In this document: positions 47,062-57,896 of the stretch, one piece after another
Layout of the letters: every line of letters starts with the position of its first letter
Numbering within the stretch: the first letter of the stretch is position 1
The notes under the pieces: generated by a model
Database searches by the model: none
What the model saw: only the letters and a program-made list of their open reading frames with translations
Told to the model about the DNA's origin: nothing
Position numbers and translations under genes: made by a program
Assembly (NCBI GenBank): GCA_930367215.1
Contig: OV884056.1
Coordinates: forward strand, 123,750,053 to 123,814,052
Source of the DNA: Pollenia angustigena
Taxonomy: Eukaryota > Arthropoda > Insecta > Diptera > Polleniidae
Length of the DNA stretch: 64,000 nt
Direction of reading: 5' to 3'

Positions 47062-48056
47062 CAGGGGTCACCAACTGGCGGACCGTAAACCTATTTTATA
47101 CGGACCTTGTGTTAAAAATACAAAATATTTTACATTTTGTAACAACAAATTCATGAGAAATATATTACTTAAGTTTTCTTAGCGATAAAGTTAACGTAAC
47201 TTCCACTGCTTTCTTATCAGATATTTTTAAACACATCAATTATCTGAACCGAAAACTTCAAGGCAAAGGAAAGCTTATATGGGAGCTCCTGACAGAAGTA
47301 AAAAGCTTTTTGCGAAAACTGGATCTTTTCAACATTGAACGACTGCACTTCCCTAATTTAAAAAAATCTGCATTGACAACAAGCTTGACGTCGGCCAATA
47401 CAAGACGTTCATTGAGGATCTAAAATCAGAATTTGAAAACAGATTCGCAGATTTTAAGAAAATCAGGAATGTCGTCGATATCCTCAGTAACATTTACTCT
47501 CTGAATCCTGAAGATGAATGGAGTAATAAAGCTGCAATTATTTCGGGAGTAATAAAGCTTCTCTCCAGATGAAAATGATCGATTTTCAAGAAAATACACT
47601 TTTAAAACACTAAAAACAGGAAGTTTCTTGTCAAGAGTTTTGGATAAAATTTGTTTGTGCTAATAAATACCTAAAATTTAAAAATTAGCCTTTAAACTTC
47701 TCACTTTGTTTGGCTGCTTTTCTAAGATGAACTTCAATAAAAAAAAATTCCGGAACAGACTTGCCGATAAACATCTCCAAGATTTAATGAGAATAGCCTA
47801 CACAAGCTTTGCTTTAAACTTCAGACGGATAGTCCAGGACAAAAAATGTAATTTTTCTCATTAATATTGTAAAAACCCTTAGTACTCAATCCTTTTATTA
47901 AATAAAATAATGCACCAAAACCCATTCGTTTTATTTGTTCATTGATTCAGTATCCAAACATATTATTTAAATAGTTCAGTTTATTACCTTCCGGACCGCG
48001 GCGGTCGCAATTAAAAAAAAAAACGGACCCCAAATGAAAGTAGTTGGTGACCGCTG
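47062..48056 (+). mobile_element. hAT transposon, 995 bp, internally deleted, 8-bp target duplication
   Basis: Ends CAGGGGTCACCAAC and (reverse-complemented) CAGCGGTCACCAAC. Flanks are CTTTAAAG (47054-47061) and CTTTAAGG (48057-48064), an 8-bp duplication with one mismatch. Inside are pieces of a ZBED5/GTF2IRD2-like hAT transposase: YLNRKLQGKGKLIWELLTEV and SFLRKLDLFNIERLHFP (about 47240-47365), and the C-terminal dimerisation region NFNKKKFRNRLADKHLQDLM (about 47730-47790). The catalytic core is mostly missing and frames are broken. Confidence 0.9.
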
Positions 48057-48064
48057 CTTTAAGG

Positions 48065-49570
48065 TATACCAACTCCGAGCGATGCAAAACAATTCACAAA
48101 TGAGGATGCATTAGCATTATTTCTGGATTTGAAATTAACAAAACAGCAATATATTAAGATCAGATAGCGTGCGATTGAAAAATTTTCAAATCTGTATCCA
48201 GCATATCATCACATAACAGATGCTAAAATGGACTGTTTGCCATTAAAGGACACTCTTACAATCACACCAATTTCGGCAGAGGTACAACTACAATCGCTAC
48301 TTGATCACACAGCCGAACGCTTGCTACAATCAATAGAAGGAAATGAGTTAAAAAAATATGGAAACACAAAGTTAATTCTTTTTTATAGATGGGAATGTGA
48401 TGGTTATTCCGGACAAGAACAATACAAACAACTATTATGTGAAAATATTTCGGACTCAGATATAGTCATGGTATCATTTGTACAATTGCGATTAAAAAAG
48501 GTTTTGGAAGATACAGAAGCCTTCGACTAGTTCAACGCAAACAAAGAATATTTGAACAATGAGGCACCATCTTCTACGAAATACTGCAGGCATATCAAGT
48601 TTGAATTAAAAAAAGAAACTCATGATGCCATTCAAAAAGAAGCCATTACAATTTGATTTAGATGGGAAGCAAATTGAAGTTAGCTACCAATTAGTGCTAA
48701 CATTGAGAGATGGAGTTGGCCAGGCTTTGACTAACACGAAGGCTACATCCATCTGCCATCTTATGCCATGCAAAATCAAGCCAATTAAACCAAGTCCCTA
48801 CAAAATCATTAGATAAAACTGATGCATATTAATTTGGACTATCACCACTACATGCAAGAATACGACTTATGGAACACATACTAAAAATCAGTTATGATTT
48901 GGATCTTCTGGATCAATAAGAAATAACGAACCCAACAAGGATTTAAGATGTTCAAAAAGGAAACATGTTCAAGATGAATATCGCAAATTTGGGCTGATTA
49001 TAGATCAGCCGAAACAAGGGTTCTGCAATAAAAATGATGGCAATACCGCAAGAAGATTCTTTCAGATCCAGAAACAGCAGGTGTTGATTTTAAACTCATT
49101 TTAAGATTTTAAATAATCCTAGAAGTACTTGCGTGCAACAAAGAAATTGACTCTAGAAAATTTGGAGATTTTGCTAAGGCAACTTTAAAAATATATACAA
49201 CCAAGTACCCATGGAGAAATATGTCTGCTACTGTTCACAAAATCCTTTATCATGGAGAAGATGTCATTAAATATCAGTTGGTGCCGCTTTAAAATTGATC
49301 AAAGTAAGCTAAGGAAAAACGAATGAGGATAACAGATTTTATCGAGAGCACAATACGAGAAAAATTTTACGAAATTCCACAAATGAAGATCTATTTAATA
49401 TATTATTGGCAACGTCAGATCCGTTCATCTACAGTATTCGAAACCAATGGAAAGTGGAACATCGGGGCTGAGATGAAGAAGTCAAAAAAGTACTAAAGAT
49501 CAGAAATAACACAGAACAGAATATGGAATATTTGTATTCAATCTTTCAATTAAATGAACAATAATTATAA
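48065..49570 (+). pseudogene. Transib/RAG1-like transposase fossil, core and C-terminal parts
   Basis: Across three frames: 48228-48530 has FYRWECDGYSGQEQYKQLLC and SDIVMVSFVQLRLKK; then APSSTKYCRHIKFELKKETH (about 48565-48620); then QLVLTLRDGVGQALTNTKAT with a CHLMPC pair (48622-48816); GNTARRFFSDPETAGVDFK (about 49040-49090); YREHNTRK...TNEDLFNILLATSDPFI (about 49340-49430). This order (Asp-Gly block, 'NPRPSSxxxCRPI'-like block, CxxC linker, late helical region) parallels the RAG1 core and its Transib relatives. The gene is dead (many stops and shifts). Superfamily assignment is inferred from motif order, not alignment. Confidence 0.6.
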
Positions 49571-49609
49571 TTCATTAGATCTAAGACAGACTTTGTAATA
49601 GTAAAAAGT

Positions 49610-50310
49610 AATTATTTCAAAAGATTTTGTTATTCGTGCTTAATTCCCAGTTTTTATTCTTGATAAAAACACTTGAAATTTATTGTTGATGGGATAAGCT
49701 ATTCCTATGCGCATTTCACTGGTTGCTTATGCCAGATCATCAGGAAACTTCATCCATAAAGATTTTAGAAAAACTAAAGATATTAAACCAAATAAAACTG
49801 TTAAACGTATAAGACTTATAGCAACAGTTCTACTTGTAATAATCAGCCATGTCACAGAGTACAATTCCGTTCGGAAACGGAATTCATTCCGTATTTTGGT
49901 GCTTCAGAAAATGACAAAAAAATGTTTCGGAATGAAACCATTTTTGTTTTCATAACCGGTATAGGAGTTGTCTGTATCTGAAAGGCCATAAAACTATCAA
50001 AATACACTTTCCATCAACAAACAAATATGTTTTCTTCAATTCCGAACGGAATAAATCCAAACGGAATTGTACTCTGTGACATGGCCCAATATCAAAGTTT
50101 AAACAAAACACATCAACAATAAACAGTGGGTTTATCTCATCTTACATTAATTGTAGTTGTAAGTAGGTTAAGAAAAACAAAATAAAAACAACAGCAACTT
50201 ACAAAAGATGTTGTCAATTATGTGTTTTTTTAGGGCGTGCACTTGCCTGTTTATTATCAAAAAGTAATTTCAATTTTTGGGAATACATAATTTTAATTTC
50301 AAAAGATTTT
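49610..50310 (-). repeat. Old diverged 470-bp unit, forward member of an inverted pair, with a MITE inside
   Basis: Once the 244-bp MITE is set aside, it matches the units of the 56553-60407 array (TTAATTCCCAGTTTTTATTC ... GGGCGTGCACTTGCCTGTTT) with clear divergence. It is followed by an inverted partial copy at 50340-50553, giving a small inverted repeat that may be the ancestor of the large array. Confidence 0.8.
49844..50087. mobile_element. MITE, 244 bp, AAT target duplication (copy 1)
   Basis: Terminal inverted repeats of about 30 bp (left CAGCCATGTCACAGAGTACA; right, reverse-complemented, GGGCCATGTCACAGAGTACA). AAT at 49841-49843 and 50088-50090. The uninterrupted site exists in the array units (TTGTAACAATATCAAAGC), which fixes the boundaries. 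Non-coding. Confidence 0.88.
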
Positions 50311-50339
50311 GTTTAAACTTTGATATTATTACAAGTGAT

Positions 50340-50553
50340 ATTATTACATCAACAATAAATTTTAAGTGTTTTTATCAAGAATAAAAACTGGGAATTAAGC
50401 ACGAATAACACAAAATCTTTTGAAATTAAAATTTTGTATTCCCAAAACTGAAATTACTTTTTGATAATAAACAGGCAAGTGCACGCCCTAAAAAAACACA
50501 TAATTGACAACATCTTTTGTAAGTTGCTGTTGTTTTTATTTTGTTTTTCTTAA
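50340..50553 (+). repeat. Old 470-bp unit, inverted partial member
   Basis: ACATCAACAATAAATTTTAA...GGGAATTAAGCACGAATAAC...GCAAGTGCACGCCCT..., the reverse complement of part of 49610-50310. In the second duplication unit this piece is shorter (56222-56345). Confidence 0.75.
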
Positions 50554-50934
50554 ATAATAATAAACAGAACCTCACATTGTTACAAAAGCTATTAAAATCA
50601 ATTTCTGCTTTTTTTTCATAGGTTTTTTTTATCCACATATGTATGAAATGTTTTTATAAATAAGAAATATTCAAAAAATAATTACCTATATTTTTGAAAA
50701 ATAATTGACTCTTCTACAGTAATAGCAAGATTTAAGATAATATTTCTAAAGTTTTTTAAGTGTAAACAAAATTGACTGCAAAAACTTGTTAATTTTTCAG
50801 TAATAATAGCAAAATTTCCAGTTGAATTTTAGTGTACAAATGAAATGTTAATGATTATTATTTAAATCCAAATATGAAATTTTTAAACAATTAAAAAAAA
50901 TAAAAAAAAAACATAATTCACGCTAAAAATCCAC

Positions 50935-51085
50935 CAATAACTACTCAACCGATTTGAATGAAGTTGAAAGTGGAGAAAACTTTAAGAATCTACCTGCTGA
51001 TTGAAAAAATTTCACTGAAATATCGCCTTCCGTTCAAAGGTTACAGAATTTTAGCCAATAAAAAACGATTTTCAGCCACTGTATG
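50935..51085 (-). repeat. Dispersed repeat R, second copy
   Basis: Reverse complement of the 3290-3435 family (ends AAAAACGATTTTCAGCCACTG on the + strand). The duplicated third copy is at 60595-60752. Confidence 0.6.
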
Positions 51086-51206
51086 GCGTTGCAGTCAATG
51101 ATCGCCCAAATGAGGTGGTCTTTAGCCACATCTATGTATGACCTAGTCTGCGGCCGTTAAGTCGTAGATTTGGTCCGTTTAGTCCCAAGAGAGATGTTTT
51201 CTCCCG

Positions 51207-51514
51207 TTACGTGAGCTCACCAACCGGTTTTTTACCAAGTCGGTTTATAATTTTGTAGCCGGAACGCCTAGTAGTGAATGCCCGCTTGGATGGGTTCACA
51301 TGCCTATGGGGTTCGTTAATGGGTGCCGAAGAGGCTGAGGGAGGTGCATTAGAAGGCATCGAATCTTTCTTCGAGTGCTCTTTTTGCACAGGCTTCTGCA
51401 CGTGGGAGACTGGTTTTTCGGTAGACTGAATCTGTACCCTTAAGCCAGCACCCGATGAAGGGGTTTTGATAAGATTTTCTCGCGTCCGGACCTGGGAAGC
51501 CTTTAAGATTTCTG
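51207..51514 (-). pseudogene. Exon-like open frame of unknown function (copy 1)
   Basis: On the minus strand a T/C-rich tract ending in TTTTTTTCTTCAG (about 51527-51515) looks like a splice acceptor. It is followed by about 100 open codons, Ser/Pro/Lys/Arg-rich (KASQVRTRENLIKTPSSG ... GYKIINRLGKKPVGELT) to TAA at 51207. No domain recognised. It could be a terminal exon of a host gene or a transposon ORF1 piece. The duplicate at 60872 keeps the frame with only one amino-acid change. Labelled uncertain; it may be a real coding exon. Confidence 0.35.
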
Positions 51515-51714
51515 AAGAAAAAAAGGTACATTTGCAAAGAAAAAAATAATTTTTTGTTCTTTTAAAATTCATAAAAAATAAAAATGCGACAAAAATCACT
51601 TTTGGTCTAAAAACGTTTATATAAACATAATTTCGAATGAAACGAGGTTTATTTCATTGTTTTTGTTGCACAACATTTGATTTTATTCACAATTTACTGA
51701 GAAAACTGAATATC

Positions 51715-51880
51715 TTTTTTTTTTTTTTTTTTTTTTTTTAAATTCCCTATGCTAATTAATACCCGCGAAGCTTGACGCTTGTCTGCAGGAAAGAAACCAG
51801 AGTCTCTGGTGGGAATCGAACCCGCAACCCCGGGGTTGAAAGACTAGCTCACTTCTAGCTAGCCTACCGGGGCGGTCTTG
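51715..51880 (-). mobile_element. tRNA-derived SINE (copy 1)
   Basis: On the minus strand: a tRNA-like head CCCCGGTAGGCTAGCTAG with an A-box-like TAGGCTAGCTAG, then the B box GGTTCGATTCC (+ strand GGAATCGAACC, about 51812-51822). A short body and a poly-A tail (T-run 51715-51739 on +) follow. Spacing between the boxes is tRNA-like, so an internal RNA polymerase III promoter is expected. Head not matched to a specific tRNA. The duplicate is at about 61381-61545. Confidence 0.75.
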
Positions 51881-51999
51881 ATCTCTCCGGTGGAAAGGTT
51901 GTTCACAACCCTTTAATTGTGGAATTGAAACAGGTGTGATTGCAGACCATGTGTCTCAGTTATTAAAGTTGAATATCGATTACAAATACATTTAGAGTT

Positions 52000-52270
52000 G
52001 ACTAAAAATCAACCAACTGTAGTCGGGACTGTAAGAAAAGATAAACTCATTGTTGTTGTTTTTGTTTAAGGTTTGATATTATTACAAGTAAAACTGGGGT
52101 TAATAATTCTCATTCGCTTAACAAATTTCTTTGCATAATATCTTTGGTTTTTCTAAAATCTTTGGATGAAGTTTCTGACGATATGGCATAATCAACCAGT
52201 GAAGCGCGCATAGGAATACCTTATCCCATCAACAATAAATTTAAGTTTATCAATAGTATAAAATGGGAAT
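52000..52270 (+). repeat. Highly diverged relative of the 470-bp unit
   Basis: AACCAACTGTAGTCGGGACTGTAAGAAAAGATAAACTC..., GTTTGATATTATTACAAGTAAAACTG..., and TATCCCATCAACAATAAATTTAAG follow the same order as the right-hand array units but with many differences and gaps. It shows the family is older than the array. Copy 2 at about 61665-61935. Confidence 0.65.
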
Positions 52271-52360
52271 TTATCACATTTAAACGAAACCTTGTTACAT
52301 AATTCATTTTTTGAATCCCAAGGAAAACTTTGGAAACCTCGTTTCATTCGAAATTAACAG

Positions 52361-53365
52361 CCCGTTTTTGTAAAACACAAGTATTCTCACTCTCCGTTTT
52401 CATATTGATATGATAATGATTAAAATTTGTTTTAAAAAAAAATTTGAAAGTCTGTGTTCATACGGCTCAAGTCTTATTGAAATGATTGCTACTTTAATGG
52501 CGAGAGGGACGAGGGGAAAAGAAACGAGTACACAGATGCATGTACTGTCTTTACGTTTTGCTTTTGCATTCGTTGTTTAATTTTGTTATTGTTTTCCATA
52601 TCAAAAAAGCACATATGCATATGCACGACATGAATCATTTGAACGCCAATTCATGTTCAAAAAAGAAAAAGGAAGAATCTTGTCAATAAGACATGAGCCG
52701 CATGAACTCAGACAAAGCTTTCGTCTTTTCATGGTGGACATAAATGGAGCTTTTTTCTTTCGTGAATCAACATTATTGCCTATGCATTCATTTTCGTACA
52801 TTTCCATTCTTTTTTCATATAAAGATTTTGTGTTCGTGGTTAACCCTGGCTTTTGTTTACAAAAATTAAATTAAAAAAAAATTGTTAGTAAATTAGTTAA
52901 AAATCAAAATGTTGAATGAAAATGTTATTAATAATAGCAGTAAATAAAAGAAATATGTATATAAAGTAGATATTTTCCTGCACATCAACATATAGATATG
53001 TAGAAGATGTTTGCGAGATAGCACTAGTTTTTTTGAACCTTCGGAATTAATTCATTATGTACATTAGAGTGGTTCGGCCTCCATAAAAAAAGGTTGCACA
53101 AGTTACCCCATTGAATTAAAAGAATAGCCCTTTTTCATATAGCGCTGCTGTTTAAAGTACAATCTCATCTTATATATCATATCGTTGTTCATGGCTCGAT
53201 TTTCTTGAAACTTAATACCTAAATATACATACATACCTTTTATGCTGGCGGATTTTTTTTTTGTATGGGTTCTACCTGGTTTAATGTTTGAAACAAACAT
53301 ATATGTGAAAAGAATAAAGGAGCTTATTTTGATTTATTTTATTTTGTCATAAAAGTGACTAGGAA
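52361..53365. other. No gene recognised
   Basis: AT-rich. Small open frames on both strands (52601-52874) have no recognisable motif and are duplicated unchanged at 62271-62544. Nothing else seen. Confidence 0.3.
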
Positions 53366-53369
53366 AGAA

Positions 53370-53890
53370 CAGCATCTTTTTTATAAAAAAAAAACGAAGA
53401 CGCTTTTCGCAGACATTATATTTTTTGTAATCCCATATTTGAGCACCATAGAACATAATAGAACGGGCAGCAGATCTGAAGATTCTAAGCTTATTTATGT
53501 TTCAAATTTAGGGATGGTTTATATATTTAGTAAGAAGAGATTGCCAATTTAGATGTTAAAAGTTTGTTTTCCAAATGAGTTTACAATTTCAATTCTGTCT
53601 TCATGATATGACCAACTTAGATTTCTGGGAATCCATGAGCCACTACTAACTAAAAACTAAAACCTTGGATTTAGACATGTTTACCCTTAATTGCCATATG
53701 TTGCAGTATGCCTGCAAGGAATTAATCATATTCTGCAAGCCGTCTGGGGAATCAGATAAAATGACATACATTAGTGTTTTACTGTGAGATTCACAACTTC
53801 TACACCGCCAGGGAGAGCATCGGCTAGAACGTTCATGTAGATAGCAAACAATATCGGACTTAAGATACATCCTTGCTAAACCAAGATTAA
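53370..53890 (-). pseudogene. Non-LTR reverse transcriptase fossil (copy 1)
   Basis: Read right to left: QGCILSPILFAIYMNVLADA (about 53880-53820), then in another frame SDSPDGLQNMINSLQAYCNIW followed by RVNMSKSKVLVFS (53780-53646). These are RT palm and thumb motifs downstream of the catalytic box. The YADD box itself is destroyed between the two frames. A weak CSMVLKYG-like block follows near 53440. Clade not assignable. Copy 2 at 63045-63563. Confidence 0.7.
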
Positions 53891-54956
53891 CATTAAAAGC
53901 ATTAAAGAGGGTGTTATTGAAAAGGATTTTGCTAGTAGTGTCTGCATACGGTTTAAGAAGAATTCTTATTATTTTTCATGATTGTCCCATACTCTACAGT
54001 TTGTAGAACAAGGAATTTCTTGGTATCTATATATAAATCGGCTAAGGCAAAACAGTTAAGAACACTTTCCTCCTCTGTAGGTCAACCGATTTGAACAAAA
54101 TATGCACCATTTGAGAGGTATTTACTCAATATATATTTTATTAAAATCTCTTCAATAGTTTCAGAGTAATAAGCGTTCAAAATTGCTACTAACACAAATG
54201 CAAAATACATAAATTAAACATTTTTTCAATAATCAAATAATAAAAAATTAGGGTGATCGATTATTCGACATTTTTCAGAAACCGGTTTTCCAATATTTCG
54301 ACTATATAAATCTTATGTATAAATCAGGCAAAACAGAGACGAACGCTTTCTTCCTTTGTTTGTCAACTGTACCTCTATGGGGAGAAAAAAAGGGGAAATA
54401 CGGGAAACAAAATTTCTTTTTTTACTTTTCTGTGCTTCATGTGATAATTTTTAAATTTTCTATAATATTGAACTAAGAAACATAACATTATAGGTGTAGG
54501 GTCCTGAGTGAATGATAACCTATAAGAATTAAAAATGTTGGTACTTTTTCGACCTATAAAGATAAAATTATACATTAAACTAGGAGAATAAGAACATGTT
54601 AGTGGAGCTTTTTGGTACTTTTTCGTTCAACAGCTGATACTTTGATTAATTTTCGTTAATATGAGACATAGAAACATAAAATAAAACGTGCAACGTCCTG
54701 AGTGGATGACAATATATAAACGAGACTTTTTGATACTTTTTTGTTTTTCAATTGGTATTTTTTATATTGAACTTACAAAATTAAATTAACTCACGTAGAA
54801 GATAAAATATGAACCGGAGGTTGGTCCCTCGCCAAATCGATCCACTTCAAAGGAAAAAATAAATGCTTGAAACAAATAAATTTATATATGCTTAGATCAA
54901 TTATGTTTCTTTCATATTTACATACATATTTATGGACGAATTTTGACCATTAGGCG
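53891..54956. other. No gene recognised
   Basis: AT-rich, with loosely repeated phrases of the type 'TTTTTGGTACTTTTTCGTT...ACATAGAAACATAAAAT' at about 54460-54570, 54610-54700 and 54715-54770. This suggests decayed short repeats. It ends at the duplication junction at 54956/54957. Confidence 0.35.
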
Positions 54957-55443
54957 CAGCAGGTGTTGATTTTAAACTCATTTTAAGATTTTAAATAATC
55001 CTAGAAGTACTTGCGTGCAACAAAGAAATTGACTCTAGAAAATTTGGAGATTTTGCTAAGGCAACTTTAAAAATATATACAACCAAGTACCCATGGAGAA
55101 ATATGTCTGCTACTGTTCACAAAATCCTTTATCATGGAGAAGATGTCATTAAATATCAGTTGGTGCCGCTTTAAAATTGATCAAAGTAAGCTAAGGAAAA
55201 ACGAATGAGGATAACAGATTTTATCGAGAGCACAATACGAGAAAAATTTTACGAAATTCCACAAATGAAGATCTATTTAATATATTATTGGCAACGTCAG
55301 ATCCGTTCATCTACAGTATTCGAAACCAATGGAAAGTGGAACATCGAGAGATGAAGAAGTCAAAAAAGTACTAAAGATCAGAAATAACACAGAACAGAAT
55401 ATGGAATATTTGTATTCAATCTTTCAATTAAATGAACAATAAT
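54957..55443 (+). pseudogene. Transib/RAG1-like transposase C-terminal fossil, duplicate
   Basis: Copy of 49075-49561 (KYPWRNMSATVHKILYHGED, YREHNTRK, TNEDLFNILLATSDPF). It has a small deletion near 55345 relative to 49463. Lacks everything N-terminal because the duplication starts here. Confidence 0.6.
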
Positions 55444-55721
55444 TATAATTCATTAGATCTAAGACAAACTTTGTAATAGTAAAAAATAATTATTTTAAAA
55501 GATTTTGTTATTCGTGCTTAATTCCCAGTTTTTATTCTTGATAAAAACACTTGAAATTTATTGTTGATGGGATAAGCTATTCCTATGCGCATTTCACTGG
55601 TTGCTTATGCCAGATCATCAGGAAACTTCATCCATAAAGATTTTAGAAAAACTAAAGATATTAAACCAAATAAAACTGTTAAACGTATAAGACTTATAGC
55701 AACAGTTCTACTTGTAATAAT

Positions 55722-55965
55722 CAGCCATGTCACAGAGTACAATTCCGTTCGGAAACGGAATTCATTCCGTATTTTGGTGCTTCAGAAAATGACAAAAAAA
55801 TGTTTCGGAATGAAACCATTTTTGTTTTCATAACCGGTATAGGAGTTGTCTGTATCTGAAAGGCCATAAAACTATCAAAATACACTTTCCATCAACAAAC
55901 AAATATGTTTTCTTCAATTCCGAACGGAATAAATCCAAACGGAATTGTACTCTGTGACATGGCCC
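55722..55965. mobile_element. MITE, 244 bp (copy 2)
   Basis: Duplicate of 49844-50087 with the same flanking AAT; it came with the segmental duplication. Confidence 0.88.
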
Positions 55966-56552
55966 AATATCAAAGTTTAAACAAAACACATCAACAATAA
56001 ACAGTGGGTTTATCTCATCTTACATTAATTGTAGTTGTAAGTAGGTTAAGAAAAACAAAATAAAAACAACAGCAACTTACAAAAGATGTTGTCAATTATG
56101 TGTTTTTTTAGGGCGTGCACTTGCCTGTTTATTATCAAAAAGTAATTTCAATTTTTGGGAATACATAATTTTAATTTCAAAAGATTTTGTTTAAACTTTG
56201 ATATTATTACAAGTGATATTATTACATCAACAATAAATTTCAAGTGTTTTTATCAAGAATAAAAACTGGGAATTAAGCACGAATAACACAAAATCTTTTG
56301 AAATTAAAATTTTGTATTCCCAAAACTGAAATTACTTTTTGATAGTAAAAAATAATAATAAACAGAACCTCACATTGTTACAAAAGCTATTAAAATCAAT
56401 TTCTGCTTTTTTTTCATAGGTTTTTTTTATCCACATATGTATGAAATGTTTTTATAAATAAGAAATATTCAAAAAATAATTACCTATATTTTTGAAAAAT
56501 AATTGATTCTTCTACAGTAATAGCAAGATTTAAGATAATATTTCTAAAGTTT

Positions 56553-57896
56553 AATTTCAAAAGATTTTGTTATTTGTGCTTAATTCCCAGTTTTTATTCT
56601 TGATAAAAACACTTGAAATTTATTGTTGATGGGATAAGCTATTCCTATGCATTTCACTGGTTGCTTAGGCCAGATCATCAGGAAACTTCATCCATAAAGA
56701 TTTTAGACAAACTAAAGATATTAAACCAAATAAAACTGTTAAACGTATAAGACTTATAGCAACAGTTTTACTTGTAACAATATCAAAGCTTGAACAAAAT
56801 ACATCAACAATAAAAAAGTGGGTTTATCTCGTCTTACACTCCCCACTACAATTAGTTGAAATTCTCTCAACATTAATTGTAGTTGTAAGTAGGTTAAGAA
56901 AAACAAAATAAAAAACAAACAACAACTTACAAAAGATGTTGTCAATTAAGTGTTTTTTTAGGCCGTGCACTTGCCTGTTTATTATCAAAAAGTAATTTCA
57001 ATTTTTGGGAATAAAAAATTTTAATTTCAAAAGATTTTGTTATTTGTGCTTAATTCCCAGTTTTTATTCTTGATAAAAACACTTGAAATTTATTGTTGAT
57101 GGGATAAGCTATTCCTATGCATTTCACTGGTTGCTTAGGCCAGATCATCAGGAAACTTCATCCATAAAGATTTTAGACAAACTAAAGATATTAAACCAAA
57201 TAAAACTGTTAAACGTATAAGACTTATAGCAACAGTTTTACTTGTAACAATATCAAAGCTTGAACAAAATACATCAACAATAAAAAAGTGGGTTTATCTC
57301 GTCTTACACTCCCCACTACAATTAGTTGAAATTCTCTCAACATTAATTGTAGTTGTAAGTAGGTTAAGAAAAACAAAATAAAAAACAAACAACAACTTAC
57401 AAAAGATGTTGTCAATTAAGTGTTTTTTTAGGCCGTGCACTTGCCTGTTTATTATCAAAAAGTAATTTCAATTTTTGGGAATAAAAAATTTTAATTTCAA
57501 AAGATTTTGTTATTTGTGCTTAATTCCCAGTTTTTATTCTTGATAAAAACACTTGAAATTTATTGTTGATGGGATAAGCTATTCCTATGCATTTCACTGG
57601 TTGCTTAGGCCAGATCATCAGGAAACTTCATCCATAAAGATTTTAGACAAACTAAAGATATTAAACCAAATAAAACTGTTAAACGTATAAGACTTATAGC
57701 AACAGTTTTACTTGTAACAATATCAAAGCTTGAACAAAATACATCAACAATAAAAAAGTGGGTTTATCTCGTCTTACACTCCCCACTACAATTAGTTGAA
57801 ATTCTCTCAACATTAATTGTAGTTGTAAGTAGGTTAAGAAAAACAAAATAAAAAACAAACAACAACTTACAAAAGATGTTGTCAATTAAGTGTTTT
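56553..57896 (-). repeat. 470-bp tandem array, left arm (~2.9 units)
   Basis: Units repeat exactly every 470 bp (for example TTTTACTTGTAACAATATCA at 56766, 57236, 57706). Units look identical by eye. Each contains an internal hairpin, CTACAATTAGTTGA...TCAACATTAATTGTAG. A 63-codon open frame per unit starts at TTG and is probably not a gene. The arm begins right after TTTCTAAAGTTT, which recurs at the far end of the array. Confidence 0.95.

Larger units (their letters stand above)
51626..52360. mobile_element. Composite ~735-bp element with inverted ends, containing a SINE and a 470-like copy
   Basis: AATTTCGAATGAAACGAGGT (about 51630) and its reverse complement at about 52340 (ACCTCGTTTCATTCGAAATT) form a terminal-inverted-repeat-like pair of about 22 bp. 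Between them lie the SINE (51715-51880) and a diverged copy of the 470-bp repeat (about 52000-52270). No transposase. Present again at 61290-62023. Confidence 0.5.
49075..54956. repeat. Tandem segmental duplication, unit 1 (5.88 kb)
   Basis: From CAGCAGGTGTTGATTTTAAA at 49075 to 54956; the same sequence restarts at 54957. The left breakpoint cuts through the Transib-like fossil, so both copies begin mid-gene. The unit holds the transposase C-terminus, an old inverted pair of 470-bp repeats with a MITE, repeat R, an exon-like frame, a SINE and an RT fossil. Confidence 0.92.

Noticed and set aside
51808..51875. Functional tRNA gene on the minus strand
   Set aside because: The B box is good, but the acceptor and anticodon arms do not pair convincingly and it continues into a body with a poly-A tail, so a SINE is the better reading.
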